This document shows, in pieces, positions 32,536 through 44,336 of a DNA stretch of 45,578 bases (positions are counted from its first letter, which is position 1; the number at the start of each line of letters is the position of its first letter). Where the stretch lies: NCBI GenBank assembly GCA_016748015.1, contig JAAOMT010000648.1:1-45578 (forward strand), in the 5' to 3' direction. The notes under the pieces were generated by a model. That model had not been told where the DNA came from. It made no database searches and saw only the letters and a program-made list of their open reading frames with translations. Both the position numbers and the translations under genes were made by a program. Source of the DNA: Geosiphon pyriformis. Taxonomy: Eukaryota > Glomeromycota > Glomeromycetes > Archaeosporales > Geosiphonaceae.

Positions 32536-33453
32536 ATACTTAGAAAAGAAAAATAGAAAAAGAAAAAAAATGATTTTTCAGGAAAATTTTAGATGTTTTA
32601 AAAAATCTAAGATTAGTCAAGAAATCCAAAATATTCAGAAAAGTTGAGAATTTTTTAGGAAATCCTAGATGTTTTAAGAAATCAAGGATTTTGCAGGAAA
32701 TCTAGCAAAAAAAAAAAATTTCTTGTGTAAAGAAAATTATGTATATATAGTAGTAATGTTAAAAGCAAAAAAAACAGACCTTTTAGTTTTGACTTCTTTT
32801 TCTATCTATTCCTTAATCACTTCAAGAATAATTTATATTCACTAAAATAAAATCATCAAATTATCAATAAAATACTTATCTACATCCAATTCATGTTGTT
32901 ATTATTTGATTAAGAAATATTCATTAAACTCTAACTATTAATACTTTATGTTGATAGCTGCTAATACTTAACTACACTAAAACAATAGTTCTTGATCATA
33001 GCTATTGATGAAATACTAACTTTTTATTGTCTTGGCCTAATTTTTTTGATTTCTTTTATTTTTTTTCTTTATTTTTTTTCTTCTTTTATTTTCTGTTTAT
33101 TGTTGTTTACTAATTGATTAAGAATTAAGCACTATGTTACAAATGTTATAGGAACTGGTAAAAGACCTGTAAAACAAGAGTAGAACATTCATAAAATTGA
33201 GAATAGCTTACCAGAAGGGTTACTGGCCACCATGCTGAGAAAGAAATTTGATGGAATTGAAATTCTGAAAAGCTATAGAAAAAAACTACTACTTAAATCT
33301 CTGTCTATTATACAAAGAACTTAACTAAAATTTTCAGACAACCAAAACCTTCAGATCACTATAATCTTCAGATATTACCATTATATCAGTTATTAAGTAC
33401 CAAATTACAGATTTGTTATTTGATTTAAGACTCCAAATAATTATCTGTAATAC
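32532..33453 (+). repeat. Solo LTR of B type, inserted between gag and protease of B
   Basis: 922 bp beginning TGTTATAC and ending CTGTAATA(C). It is homologous to the B 5' LTR from about 32735 on. The tetramer TGTT stands at 32532-32535 and again at 33454-33457. Removing 922 bp between these points joins GAIV to LKLKPIITIYTD, which aligns without a gap with the A2 sequence NAAANEQKAIMAMYTE. It therefore entered an already complete B element. Its first 200 bp carry a ~27-bp direct repeat (TAGATGTTTTAA(A/G)AAATC near 32592 and 32667). Confidence 0.75.
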
Positions 33454-33835
33454 TGTTCTTAAATTAAAACCAATCATTACAATATATACAGATACCAAAG
33501 TTGATGATCAGTTTATTAAACTGATTTTAGACAGTGAATCAGCTGGCAGCATCATTACATGATAACTTATAGATCAATTAGGTTGTCAAATTAATTACAC
33601 TGCTAGTGCCAAAATTATTACTGTTGATAAAATAACAAAAATGCTTATTAATAAGATTAATGATTTCCCATTTGAAGTTAATAGAATTATCATACCAATT
33701 AAAGTCTTTGTAATAAATGCTACCTAATATTAAGCTTTCATTGGCAATAATTGGTTAACAAAAACAAATACTATATTTGATTGGACTACACAAAAACTCC
33801 AGTTCAATTAAGACAGCAAGCATATACAAATACCA
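33454..33835 (+). pseudogene. B aspartic protease
   Basis: LILDSESAGSIIT (about 33522-33560; Gly after Asp-Ser changed to Glu), then ITVDKITKMLINKI, VFVINAT and AFIGNNWLTKTNTIFDW (about 33740-33785). It matches the protease of A1 and A2 in order. Stops at several places. Confidence 0.75.
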
Positions 33836-34079
33836 GCTACTTGTGACCACTTTAAACCAACTGTCACACAACCACTTATAGAATTTAAAAAAAAGAAAAA
33901 AAACCTATCTGAAAAGCCTACCAAGTCTTATGGGCTGACACTGACCACAACAATCTATTACCAGTATTTACATGGAAAGAAAAAAGAAAAGAGAAAAAGA
34001 AAGAAGAAGAAAAAACCCAAGCAACTATCTTTATATATATTCTATACACCACTATCACTCAAATCCAGCCAAACTATTA

Positions 34080-34345
34080 TTGATCCAAGCTAATTTGCAT
34101 CAATTGTAACAAGAAATTGTTAACAATAGGTGCATGTTGTGGCAATAATAAAGAATAACCAATGGCCACAAAATACTACTGCCACCCATGTATCCTTGAA
34201 TGTTTTAGATAACCAAAATAACAAGACAAATAGGACTATAAGTATTGTCTTGTGTGTAAAACAATTCTTCTTGACAAAAGAATATAGAACAATATTCCTG
34301 GACAAGAAAAAACCTGTGATAAGACATGTTAATACACAATTTTGA
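34080..34345 (+). pseudogene. B cysteine-rich module relic
   Basis: CINCNKKLLTIGACCGNN followed by YYCHPC (about 34095-34190) aligns with CKDCNKKLSSM..C..CYFCKVC of A1, which shows that the module precedes the split of families A and B. The later Cys pairs are not clear. The region to 34900 is eroded. Confidence 0.55.
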
Positions 34346-34917
34346 TCAACAATTAGATACAAAAAAAGACTCCAATCAACAATGCCTAGAAATAAGCACT
34401 ATAATACCTAAAAGGATACTCACACAACAAACATGAGATTTGGAGAATGGCAAGTGCTAAAGTTGAAGGTACTACTCCCAGTAAACTACTGAAAATTAAG
34501 AATAATCCATTTACATTACCTAAACCAGAGTACATTCTTACTTTTAACATCTTTGATAATATTAAAGATGATCCAAAAGAATTCTATGAACATTATCAAA
34601 ACCTAGTATTTATATGAGAGGAGTAAGAACAGCATTTAGAAAAACTAAATACTTGATTATATAATCATTGTTTAATTTCATGTAACTTCTAGTATTGTGA
34701 TAATTATGACTTTATTTACAATTTACTACCATGAATAATCTATTTAATTTCCAAAGAAGAAAAGCCAATCAGCAAGTATACAATGGAATTGAAACCAAAA
34801 TTCAATTTTGATTCAAACTCTAACAATGATAACAATGATAACAGTTTCAGCTTTGTTTAATATGACAATAACAACAGTGAAAATTTAAATTCTGATTTAA
34901 ATCTAGAATAATATATT

Positions 34918-35430
34918 GTGCTCCCTAATTTTTCAAAGGAGCAAGAACTTAAATGGTTCAGCAATAATAATAAAGGTATTATGCCAAAATGTGTGCATGA
35001 TACTAATGCTAAATTTGATCTGAGATATCTAAAAAAAGATGTTATTAAATTGAAACCACATTCACACACATGTATTAATCTAAAAATAGCATTGGAAATT
35101 CCAGCAACAACAATGATTCAATTAGCTTCTAGATTTAGTTTAGTAAAGAAAAAGATAAATATAAGAGGAGGAATAATTAATGCAGAATATGTAGGAAATA
35201 TTATTGCAATACTACAAAATAACTCAGAAAAGGCTTATATAATCAAGTCAAATGAAAAAATAGCACAGGCAATATTTCTACCTCTGGTTAAAGTAGCTTA
35301 ATTAGTATTAATAAGAAAAAAAGAAGAATTAGAGATAATAGCAAGAGGAATAAGTGGATTTAGATTTACAGGTAGAATAGATGTACCAGTTAATATGGCA
35401 AAAGAAAAAGTTATTGACATGAGAGAAATT
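34918..35430 (+). pseudogene. dUTPase domain of B
   Basis: The open segment 34918-35298 plus the following ~110 bp show five dUTPase motifs: NAKFDLRY (I), ASRFSLVKKK (II), GIINAEYVGNIIAILQN (III; catalytic Asp is Asn), EKIAQAIFLPL (IV), and RGISGFRFTGR (V, about 35344-35376). The substituted Asp in motif III and the stop after VKVA mean it is inactive. Its position before RT equals that in family A. Confidence 0.85.
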
Positions 35431-35723
35431 ATTTCCACCCATCAATTAATTTCTATTCTGTCATATAACCAGTACATGTTAGCCATAGAAAAAAAAGTAA
35501 AAAATCAAGCTCAAATTTTCAAAGTAGAAGCTACCAATTATGAATCAAGAAAAATTGGAATTACCAATCTTTACATACCAGCCAAAAGCCCTAAACACAT
35601 CAAAATTTCTATCTACAATACAATGGAAAAGATTATTGAAATACCAAGTAGAACTATCATTAGATACTTAAGCACTGAAATTGAAAACCAACTACCAAGC
35701 ACTATTTCAGATTTTTCACAACT

Positions 35724-37080
35724 TTGCAGATATGTGGATATTATATTACAAACAATATACAAATAAAAAAATACTATTTGCTTCAATCAGAACAATTAGA
35801 ACAAATGAACTTGGAAAACTTAGACCCACTCCAACAGATGCAGCTCAAGATGTTGCTTAACAATTTTACTGATATTTTTGCCAGTGAAAATGAATTTAGC
35901 AGAACCAACATTATCTAACATTAAATCAAGACTAGAGATGTGATGCCAATCAAACAACAAGTATACCAAGTGCTACCAGCCAGCCATAAAATCATTTAAC
36001 AAGAAATTAACAGAATGTTAGACAATAGATTAATTCAATTATCAATAAGTTTATGGTCATCACCAGTAATACCAGTCCATAAAAAAAAATCCGTTTTTGT
36101 GTGGATTATAGAAAACTCAATAGTGTAACTTATGGAGACAGCTACTCCACTCCACAAATCCAAAAATTATTTGATGCTTTTGGAAGAAAAAAATGATTCT
36201 CCACATTAGACTTGAATAGTAGTTACTGGCAAGTAATCATGAATTCAGCCAACAAAAAAAAAACCACATTCACTACCAAAAAAGAGAATTTTGAATTTGA
36301 AGTTATGCCCTTTGGCTTAACCAATGCTTCAACCATATTTCAATGGCTTATGGAAATTGTTTATACTGGACTGCTATGGAAATCAGTAGTCATATATTTG
36401 AATAACACTAATGTGTTCTCAAAAACATTCAATGATTATTTGCATTATCTTTAGCAAATGTTCAAAAGGTTAAGAAGAGCAGGATTGAAACTAAATGCAA
36501 CCAAGTGCTTTTTTGGCAAAACAGAATTGAAATTTTTAAGACATGTTATAAGCAAAGATGACATCAAAACAGATCCAGACAAAATTGAGATAGTCAAAAA
36601 TTTTTCAATACTCATTAACTTAACAGAACTACAAATATTCTTAGAATTTGCTAAATACTACCACCACTTTATCCAGAACTTCTTAAAAATAGCTCAACCA
36701 TTTCACTAGCTTCAAGCCAAAAATGTGAAATATGAATGGACAAAACTCAGCAAAAAGCTTTTAATATACTAAAAAAAAAGCTTATCCAAGCACCAGTATT
36801 AATCTATTCAGATTATAACAAACTATTCATTATCACCACTAATGTATTAGGCCAAATATTGGAAGCAATACTATTTCAGAAAGGACTGGATAAAAAAAAA
36901 CATCCAGTAATATATACTAGTTGCAGCTTAAGTCCAGCTGAAAGGAATTATGAAACACTTAGCTATCTATTGGGCAGTCATAAAATAGAAAAAATACTTA
37001 AGCCAGAAATTTGACATATACACTAATCACAAAAAATTAACATTAATCCAGAAACAAAAATTTGGAGATAACTGTTATGC
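35724..37080 (+). pseudogene. B reverse transcriptase and RNase H
   Basis: Lead-in helix QMQLKMLLNNFTDIFA (35845-35885); RT: DYRKLN near 36105-36122, TLDLNSSYWQVIMNSANKK (36205-36250), EVMPFGLTNASTIFQWLME (36300-36355), active site YLNNTNVF (about 36390-36413, both Asp replaced by Asn), then FFGKTELKFLRHVISKD (36507-36560). RNase H: YNKLFIITTNVLGQILEAIL (36815-36875; Asp of TDAS replaced by Asn) and SLSPAERNYETLSYL (36930-36975). Several frame changes. Inactive. Confidence 0.85.
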
Positions 37081-37389
37081 AAGATAGAAAATAGAACTTT
37101 CACCATTCAAATATACTATACATTATAAAAAAAGAAAAAAAAATAGAAATACTAACAGTTTGTTATAAATAAAACAAATTTAAAAACATTTTAACCCAAA
37201 AATATTAACAACTCTAACACTATATTAATATTCAGCAGTTCAAGAAGAAATTATCTTAAGAAGAACAAAACAACATTAAACAACAATCTAAATATTTTAT
37301 CACTTACCAAAATATATTATATTGAAAAAACAGAAAGAATCCAGATCAACCACTCAGAGTAATTACAAAATCAGAAAAAGAAACAATAC

Positions 37390-38430
37390 TATACAACATA
37401 CACTCAGATCTGATAGCAGGATATTTTCATAAAAAAGCAACCATAGAAAGAACCAGAAAAAGATATTATTGGCCATTAATATATCCAGACATCAGCCAAT
37501 ATGTTCAAAATTGTGATGCTTGTCAGAAAAAAGGAGGAACAAGATCCAGTAAGCCATTAAAACCAATTAAAGTGGGACAACTATTTGATAGAATTGGAAT
37601 TGACTTAGTTGGATTATTAACAATAATCAGCAGAGACAACTAGTATATAGCAGTAGCCATAGACTATTTCACAAAATGGCCAGAAATGAAAGCGATTCAA
37701 AGAGCAGATAGAGAATTCATAACTGAATTTGTTTATCAAGATTTGATTTGTTGACACAGATGTCCAAAAGAATTGTTATCAGATCAAGGAACCCATTTTG
37801 TAAACAGAACATTAATAGAATTAAGCCAAAGATTTAAAATCAAAAGACTATTATTATCATCATATCATCCACAAACAAATAGTTTAATAAAAAAATTCAA
37901 TAGAACATTGTATAAAACAATAGCCAAAATCAGTCAAAAAAACCAGGATGAATGAAATTTGTTTATATCATTAGTACTATTTGTTTATTGAACAATGAAG
38001 CAAGATATCACATAAGTCATACTATTTAAACTTGTTTATGATAGAACAGCAACATTACTAGTTGAGATAGAAGTCAATATGTATCCAACTGCACCAATAA
38101 ATAAAGCCAATTTCCAAAGAACATTGCTAAAAAAACGTACAAATTAATGGAAACATTAGAAAATAAAAGATAAAAAACAGCTAATAATATTCAAAAATCA
38201 CAAGAAAAACAAAAAAAAAGACATAATAACCAATTACCAGATAAACCAGTTGAATTTAAGATTAAAAACAAAGTACTTTTATATTATACCAAAGTGAAAA
38301 AACAATGGAGTAGAAAATTTGACCCCAAATAGGACAAATCATTTCACATAAAAAAAATTCTAGAAAATGAAGCTTATAAATTAAGATGGGACAACAAAAT
38401 TTTAATTAAAACAGCACATGGTAATTAACT
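37390..38430 (+). pseudogene. B integrase
   Basis: Zinc part: HSDLIAGYFHKKATIERTRK, then CDACQKK (about 37400-37535). Core: FDRIGIDLVGLL (about 37588-37620), LSDQGTHFVNRTLIELSQR (about 37775-37830), SSYHPQTNSLIKKFNRTL (about 37855-37910), where the catalytic Glu is Lys. A C-terminal relic follows to about 38430. Stops and frameshifts present. Confidence 0.8.
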
Positions 38431-39127
38431 AAAACCATATTATAATATGGCACAATTAGCTATCAGTAATATTTCACAACTTGAAGTACAATGAATACTA
38501 ATTCAACCAGATAAGATTTCATAAGATCTGGAACCAATTATAATCATTAATTCAAATACATCCAATTGATCAATCAAAAGAGTATATAAAAACATGATAT
38601 ACATGACAAAAGAACCAAAAAAAATGAAAATATCAGATCATATCCACATTTTAGCTTAACAATTATTTTAGGCCTTAAATTAACAATAATTGAACATAAA
38701 AATCATCATCAACTGCTAAATAATTTGCTATCAAAACACTAAACAAAAAGAAAAAATACATTATATCAGCAATCACAGAACCAACCAAAAAACTGGTCAA
38801 ATAAAATAGTAAAAAAAGTAAAGAACACTTTTGGAAAAATATCCATTATAGTTTTAACAGAAAAACTTTCAAAAACAGTAGATAGAACAACTTTCAACAT
38901 CATACTACTACTATCAGTTGGAACAAAAGTTGAATATTTAGAAGTTATATCTCAATAAAGCCAAAAGAATATTCAACCAAGAGATAATACAGAATATTGA
39001 AGATATTATTAGAAAGACAACAAATTTGACATTACATATTAGAACAATCTATTAATTACACACAATATTTCAAAACTATCTAGAAATATTGCTACACCCT
39101 GACATAAAAACAATAACTATTAACCAG
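38431..39127 (+). other. B sequence downstream of integrase, eroded
   Basis: No open frame of note. Near 39005-39025 TTNLTL is readable, as in the extra ORF of A1 (LETTNLTLEAI), so this may be the remains of the same ORF. A2 begins at 39128. Confidence 0.3.
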
Positions 39128-40100
39128 TGTTACTAGACAAAATTAGAGATATTGTTTAGCATGAAATTACCCTTATAAATCTTATCATTAGTTAGCATAT
39201 ATTATCGTTTCAAATTATCACTTATTACATTAGCAAAATATATCCGAAATTATCATTTAATTAATAACCCAATTTGTACATAACACAAATGTATCCTAAT
39301 TGCAATGATCAATCATGCAATACCCTGAACTATGTAACATTCAAAAAGTTTGCCGAAATTTGTAGAAATTCGCCAAAATAATTGATAGTTCACCAAAATA
39401 TCTAATAGTTTGCAGAAATAATTTGTAGTTTGCCGAAATGTATTTTTAGTTCAGCGAAATTGTAGAAAATAGCAAAGTTTGAGTTTATAAAATAGTGTTA
39501 CAACAAGTTGTATAAAAAAAAAGTGTCTCTCTTCGAAAAAATGTATCTTACTTCAGATTTAAACAATTAGAATAATCTTTTACACCCAAAAGACAAATAA
39601 ATATCAAATAATTCAAAAAACCAAATTCTTAAATTATTTCCTTTGAAATTAACCAATTCCTACTAACAGTTTGAAATTGACTAGCTACCAATTTCAGTAA
39701 ACTGTTAAAGCACTTCCAGGTCTGGATAGAAAACGTTTTCCTTGATAAAATCCTATTTCTTTTATTTTTCTTTTATTTTCTTATTACAATCATTAGGGTA
39801 GCCTACAGATGAGATTCCTGTAGAAGAGTTGACTTTTACAGCAAAGTAACTACACATTTTTAGTAAGCTTCCAGACAAGCAATTCCTGGGAAAGAGTTGA
39901 CATTTACTACAATGTAACTACATAAAGTAACTGGCAAGGAATTGGCCATTCCACTTATAAGCCCAGCAGTTCAAATTATAAGAGATAATTTGAAGATAAA
40001 TTCAGTTATCGAAGGTTCAAACACTTCCCATAATTGTGAATTAACAGCATTACAACAAACATACAAGAGCTAAGAAGAGACCAAAAAACCTCTGGTAACA
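39128..40100 (+). repeat. A2 5' LTR
   Basis: 973 bp, TGTTACTAG...CTGGTAACA, homologous along its length to the A1 LTRs in reverse complement. A block of about six imperfect 20-21-bp units (GTTTGCCGAAAT type) covers 39348-39462. Confidence 0.93.
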
Positions 40101-40118
40101 TTTGGTGCTCTCTCACAG
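40101..40118 (+). other. Primer-binding site of A2
   Basis: TTTGGTGCTCTCTCACAG directly follows the LTR; TGG is the complement of a tRNA CCA end. One base differs from A1 (C to T). Confidence 0.65.
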
Positions 40119-40145
40119 AAATAACACAGCAACAACAAATTCAAA

Positions 40146-41760
40146 GTGGCGACCACACCAGACACAGCAACTCTAAAGTATTACCAGTCAATTTACACAC
40201 ACTGCAAGCAAAGATTCAACATTCCAGATGGAATTGAAGTTGTCAAAAAATCAGTCTACCAATATATTGAAAACTGCATCAACAATTATCTTTTTGGAAA
40301 CTACAACATTTCAGAAGTTAGAAGCAACCTCTACAATAATTTAGCACACTATTCACAACCAGGAACAGAAGACCTGAACAGTAAAATACTTGCTACCTAC
40401 TTCCAAGAACTTAATTTTAACATTATTGAATATTGTGAAGAAAAATACCCAGTACAGTCTAAATACTCTTTTGACTTTGAATCAGAGACAGAAACAAGCA
40501 ACAAAGGCAAACAAAAATTGAAGCAATACTCAAAAACCATTCCAAATACTCCAATACTACCAAAAACAACTGCCAAACACTTACAAACACCTAAACAAGG
40601 AACTAGTTCAAAACTTCTACTTACTATCACACCTTTTCCAGCTTTACTTGCACAAGCACAAACATCTAATTCACCCTTAAATTGATTTACAAGACTAGAA
40701 GATTTTACATCACCCAGAAGTCCCACCAGACAACAAGAACCCCTTCAAACTAGTTCCAATCTCCTTGACTTTCTAGCTGAAAATCGAAGTGAACACTTTG
40801 AGACAGCAGTGAACGAAGAAAATGACTCTGAAATATCTGAAGAAGAATCAATAGACAGTGAAAATGAAGAAGACGAAATGACAGCATATATTGCAAAAAT
40901 CTTTGAATTCAATAGAGAAGACATTAAGACCAGTCCCCAAAAATGGCTCAACCAAGTTACTAAAGCTGGAGATGCAAATGGATGGAATGCTGCCAGAATG
41001 TTAAGAACAATTTCCTACTTTCTCAAAAGAACAGCAGGTGAATGGTTCGAAAACTTGACCACTCCTTTTAATGACTGGACAGCTTTCAAAACTGTCTTCT
41101 TAGAACAATTTACCGATAACAACACCTCAATCACTCTTCGAAATTGTTTTCACAATATCAAACAAGAACCCTCCGAATCTGTTATGACTTATATTGGGAA
41201 ATTCAACAAACTTCTCAGACAAATTTGCCAACTTAAAACTAATGATTATTATTCTGATGCTCAAATCTTGGATCAATTTATTGCTGGTTTAAAGAATAAG
41301 CTGATTAAAAAGGTTTGCCCACATGCCCCAGAAGATTTAAACTCTGCCATTTAGCATGCAAAGAGATATGAAATGGCCATGAAAGAAGCCAATCGTACAA
41401 AACTCGTGAACTTAGCCATTGGAGAAACCAGCTCAGCAGCTGAAAAAAAAATTGACCAACTTGCAAAGAAAGTCAAAAACTATTTCACCAACCAACAACA
41501 ACAGCAACCCCAAAGATATCAACCATCCCAAAGACGGAATCAAAACAACTTCACATTACCCTCTAATAACCAGTCTCAGAGTTGCCATTACTATGGAATT
41601 TTTGGCCACTGGAAAAAAGATTGCAGAAAGCTACAACAAAACCAACAAAATAGGAGTAATCAACATTACCTTCCACCACAGCAATCTTATTATCAACTGC
41701 CACCACTAGCTTATCATCCACCAAGACCCCAATATCAAAGTAACTATTATTAGCCTGCCC
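40146..41760 (+). pseudogene. A2 gag
   Basis: N-terminal part 40146-40685 (ATTPDTATLKYYQS; HCKQRFNIPDGIEVVKK), TGA at 40683. Then an acidic hinge (SEISEEESIDSENEEDE, 40825-40880) and the gag core: WLNQVTKAGDANGWNAARML, EWFENL, AFKTVFLEQFTDNN and DAQILDQFIAGLKNKLIKK (about 40940-41315), TAG at 41352. After that KKIDQLAKKVKNYF, a Gln/Pro-rich linker, and the knuckle CHYYGIFGHWKKDC (about 41584-41626; second Cys is Tyr). The first true in-frame ATG is at about 40878 (EDEMTAYIAKI), well inside conserved sequence; 40146 itself is GTG. Confidence 0.82.
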
Positions 41761-42137
41761 CACAGCCAATTCAATAGCAATACCAACAACCACCCACACA
41801 ACATTATCAGGTGCCTGTTTGAAGATTAATTCTGCAAAATCAATTTACACCACAAAACCGATACCAAGTAAACAACAATAGAATCAATTCAAACAACCAA
41901 TTGGTTTTTCGAAATCCAGCTCAGCCAAGACCCACCCATTATCATACTCAACCTAGCTATCTTACAATATCTGAAGAACAAGATTTTTACCATACTGCAC
42001 TCTCGGAAGGTAAAGCTGCAGCATGACAACAAAGCTCTTTCTATACTCCTACCACAATCCCATTAGCCAGAATTGCTGAAAATGCCAACCTTTCAGACAT
42101 ATTCTTTTTCAAATTTGAAGCAAATGAATCACTATTC

Positions 42138-42713
42138 TTGCTTAGCAATGCAGCGGCTAATGAACAAAAAGCAATCATGGCTATGTACACTGAAGCAGAA
42201 GTTGAAGAAAAGACAATTCGCTTGATCCTAGACAATAGATTTGCTGGAAGCATTATCACCTACCAGTTAATGCAACAGTTAAAGAGAAATGTCGACCAAC
42301 CAGCTCAAACAGTAATTGTTACTGCCGATGGCATGAAAAAGACTCCAGTAAGAGAAATTGACAATTTTCTGTTCATTCTTGATGGAATCATCATTCTAGT
42401 CAAAGTTCTTGTAATGGACACACTCCAGTATCAAGCCCTTGTCGAAAATAATTGGCTCCAAAAAGCCAATGCAAAATTAGACTGGGAAACCCAAGAATTA
42501 CAACTCTCCTATCAAGGACAACATACCCGAGTACCCACTACTTGTGGTACATTCAACAAATGCTCTGAAAAAGCCCCAGCTTTTGAATTCGAACCAAAAG
42601 AAGAAAAACCAATAATCAAAACATTCATGGCTCTTGGATCAATGTCCAATTGGGCTGACAAAACTGAACAAGAACATTTTACACCATACTCTAAACCCGA
42701 AACCTCTGGATGA
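42138..42713 (+). pseudogene. A2 aspartic protease
   Basis: A 191-codon open segment. Active-site loop LILDNRFAGSIITYQLMQQ (about 42221-42277): Asp kept, Ser-Gly changed to Asn-Arg. Then VIVTADGMKKTPVREIDNF, VLVMDTLQYQALVENNWL and KLDWETQELQLSYQ. Linked in frame to gag upstream and the cysteine-rich module downstream; ends with TGA at 42711. Confidence 0.8.
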
Positions 42714-43395
42714 AATATCCCTTACTCAAAGTCTGAACCAAAAAAACAACGCCCTTACATTCCCCTTAAATGTAAGGACTGCCACAAGAAACTATCATCA
42801 ATGGGAGTCTGCATTTCACCTGAAAAAGAATATAAAAATCATACTTGTTACTACTACAAGGCTTGCCACAGAGAACAATGGGGCCATCTAATAAAAAGAA
42901 GTGGAAAATGGGACAACACTCCTTGTTTAACTTGTGGAGATATACTACTAGAAAAATACAATTAGATTGATGTAGCAATGAGAGAAGGAGTCTGTGATCA
43001 AATCTGCCAATATGCTTTATTAATTTCAGAAAAAGTCAAAGGAGGAACACCCTTTGATGCAGCATACAAAAGTGTTCTCAACAAACTGTACCATTACCCT
43101 CATGATGCTGAAATAATTTTTGACCTAGCAATGGCTTTAATCAACAGAGGCACTTAAGAAAATGTTCATTAAATGAAAGAATCAGAATACATTGCATACA
43201 CTTTTGAAATCACTGGATACAACTATGAAAATAAAATAGAAGTATATCACCAAATTGCCAGTCACACTTACCCGACCAAAGAAGCTCAAACTCAATGGCT
43301 AGAGCAAATGAATGTTAAATTGTGTGAAGAATGCATAATGCCCTGCGATGAGTAATGGTGCCCTGAATGCTATGCTCTTAGCATTCCCCTGCCCA
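42714..43395 (+). pseudogene. A2 cysteine-rich module
   Basis: CKDCHKKLSSMGVC, CYYYKAC (about 42771-42870; one Cys lost against A1 CYFCKVC), CLTCGD (about 42928-42945), the helical part VCDQICQYALLISEKVKGG and KLYHYPHDAEIIFDLAMALI (about 42990-43140), then LCEECIMPCDE-stop-WCPECYAL (about 43320-43380). Stops: TAG near 42963, TAA at 43155, 43170 and 43353. Pair spacing equals that of A1. Confidence 0.7.
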
Positions 43396-43519
43396 GTAAA
43401 AACAATGAAAACAAAATTGAATTTGAAGAACTTGAAGCAACAGAAGAAATTGAAACAACACCCATCTATCTTATCAAAAGTCAGCCTGTCTTACAACTCA
43501 AATACTTTAACAACAACGG

Positions 43520-43960
43520 ACAAGAAATAAAACCCGAAAAAGCACATGAAATTGATGCTGGATATGACCTAAGATATCTAGACAAGGATATTCTTGTTCT
43601 TAAACCCAAATCTCTCACAAAAATTAACCTCAAAATTGCACTCAAAATCCTGCCAGAAGCAATGGTTCAAATCACTTTCCGGTCCTCTCTGGCAAGCAAA
43701 AGAATCAATGTCAGAAGAGGAATAATCAATGCTAGATATACAGAAGATATTACAGTGATGTTTCAAAATGAAACTGACAAACCATTCAAAATCAAATATG
43801 CTGAAAAAATTGCCCAAGCTATTTACCTACTCCTAATCAACATTTCGGGTTTGCAACTAGTCAATCAAAGAGAACAATTAGGAAAAAGCGATAGAGGAAC
43901 CCAAGATTTTGGTTCAACTGAATGATTCACAGTTCCAGTTAATATAGCTTTTAACACACA
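43520..43960 (+). pseudogene. dUTPase domain of A2
   Basis: Motif I DAGYDLRY (43553-43580) is canonical. Motif II RSSLASKRI (about 43679-43705). Motif III GIINARYTEDITVMFQN, catalytic Asp replaced by Asn. Motif IV EKIAQAIYLLL. Motif V RGTQDFGSTE followed by TGA (about 43895-43925). A1 keeps the motif III Asp but has lost the motif I Gly; A2 shows the reverse, so the common ancestor probably had both. Confidence 0.9.
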
Positions 43961-44336
43961 GAACAAATCTCACCAGATTCTCAGACTTCCACAATCAATT
44001 ACCATCTCACCCTTTGAAGAACATCCGGAAATCTACACCTGCCCAAAGCCAACAACCACACAACAAATTTTCAAGTCCAATGAACAAGTCTGCTTGAAAC
44101 ATAATATTTTGATCCTAAACATTTATATTCCAGAAAGAACAAAGAAAGTCTGAGTTACTTTTTACAATCCCAACAATTATCCCATAGTTCTATTAAATAA
44201 CTTAGAAATTGGAGTCATTCACAGTAACATCTTTCAACAAGAACTACCCCAAACAGTCCCCAATTTTTCGGAAATCATTGGACATTCACTACCAAAAATC
44301 AACCCAAACCCTAGCTCTGAAAACTATCATGTTGTT

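Larger units (their letters stand above)
29421..39127 (+). mobile_element. Ty3/gypsy retrotransposon B, old, 3' end interrupted
   Basis: A plus-strand element starting with an LTR (TGTTACTCAT...CTGTAATA, 29421-30221) and a primer-binding-like TTTAGTGCTCC, followed by gag, protease, cysteine-rich relic, dUTPase, RT, RNase H and integrase. It holds many stops and several frameshifts, so it is older than A1 and A2. A 922-bp solo LTR sits between gag and protease. No 3' LTR is seen before 39127, where A2 starts, so A2 probably inserted into B. It has the same domain order as family A but a different LTR. Confidence 0.8.

Noticed and set aside
30222-33453. A short non-autonomous LTR element with 29421-30221 and 32532-33453 as its two LTRs
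   Set aside because: The gag-protease frame joins without a gap across the second LTR, so it is an insertion in B; the two LTRs also differ in their first 200 bp.
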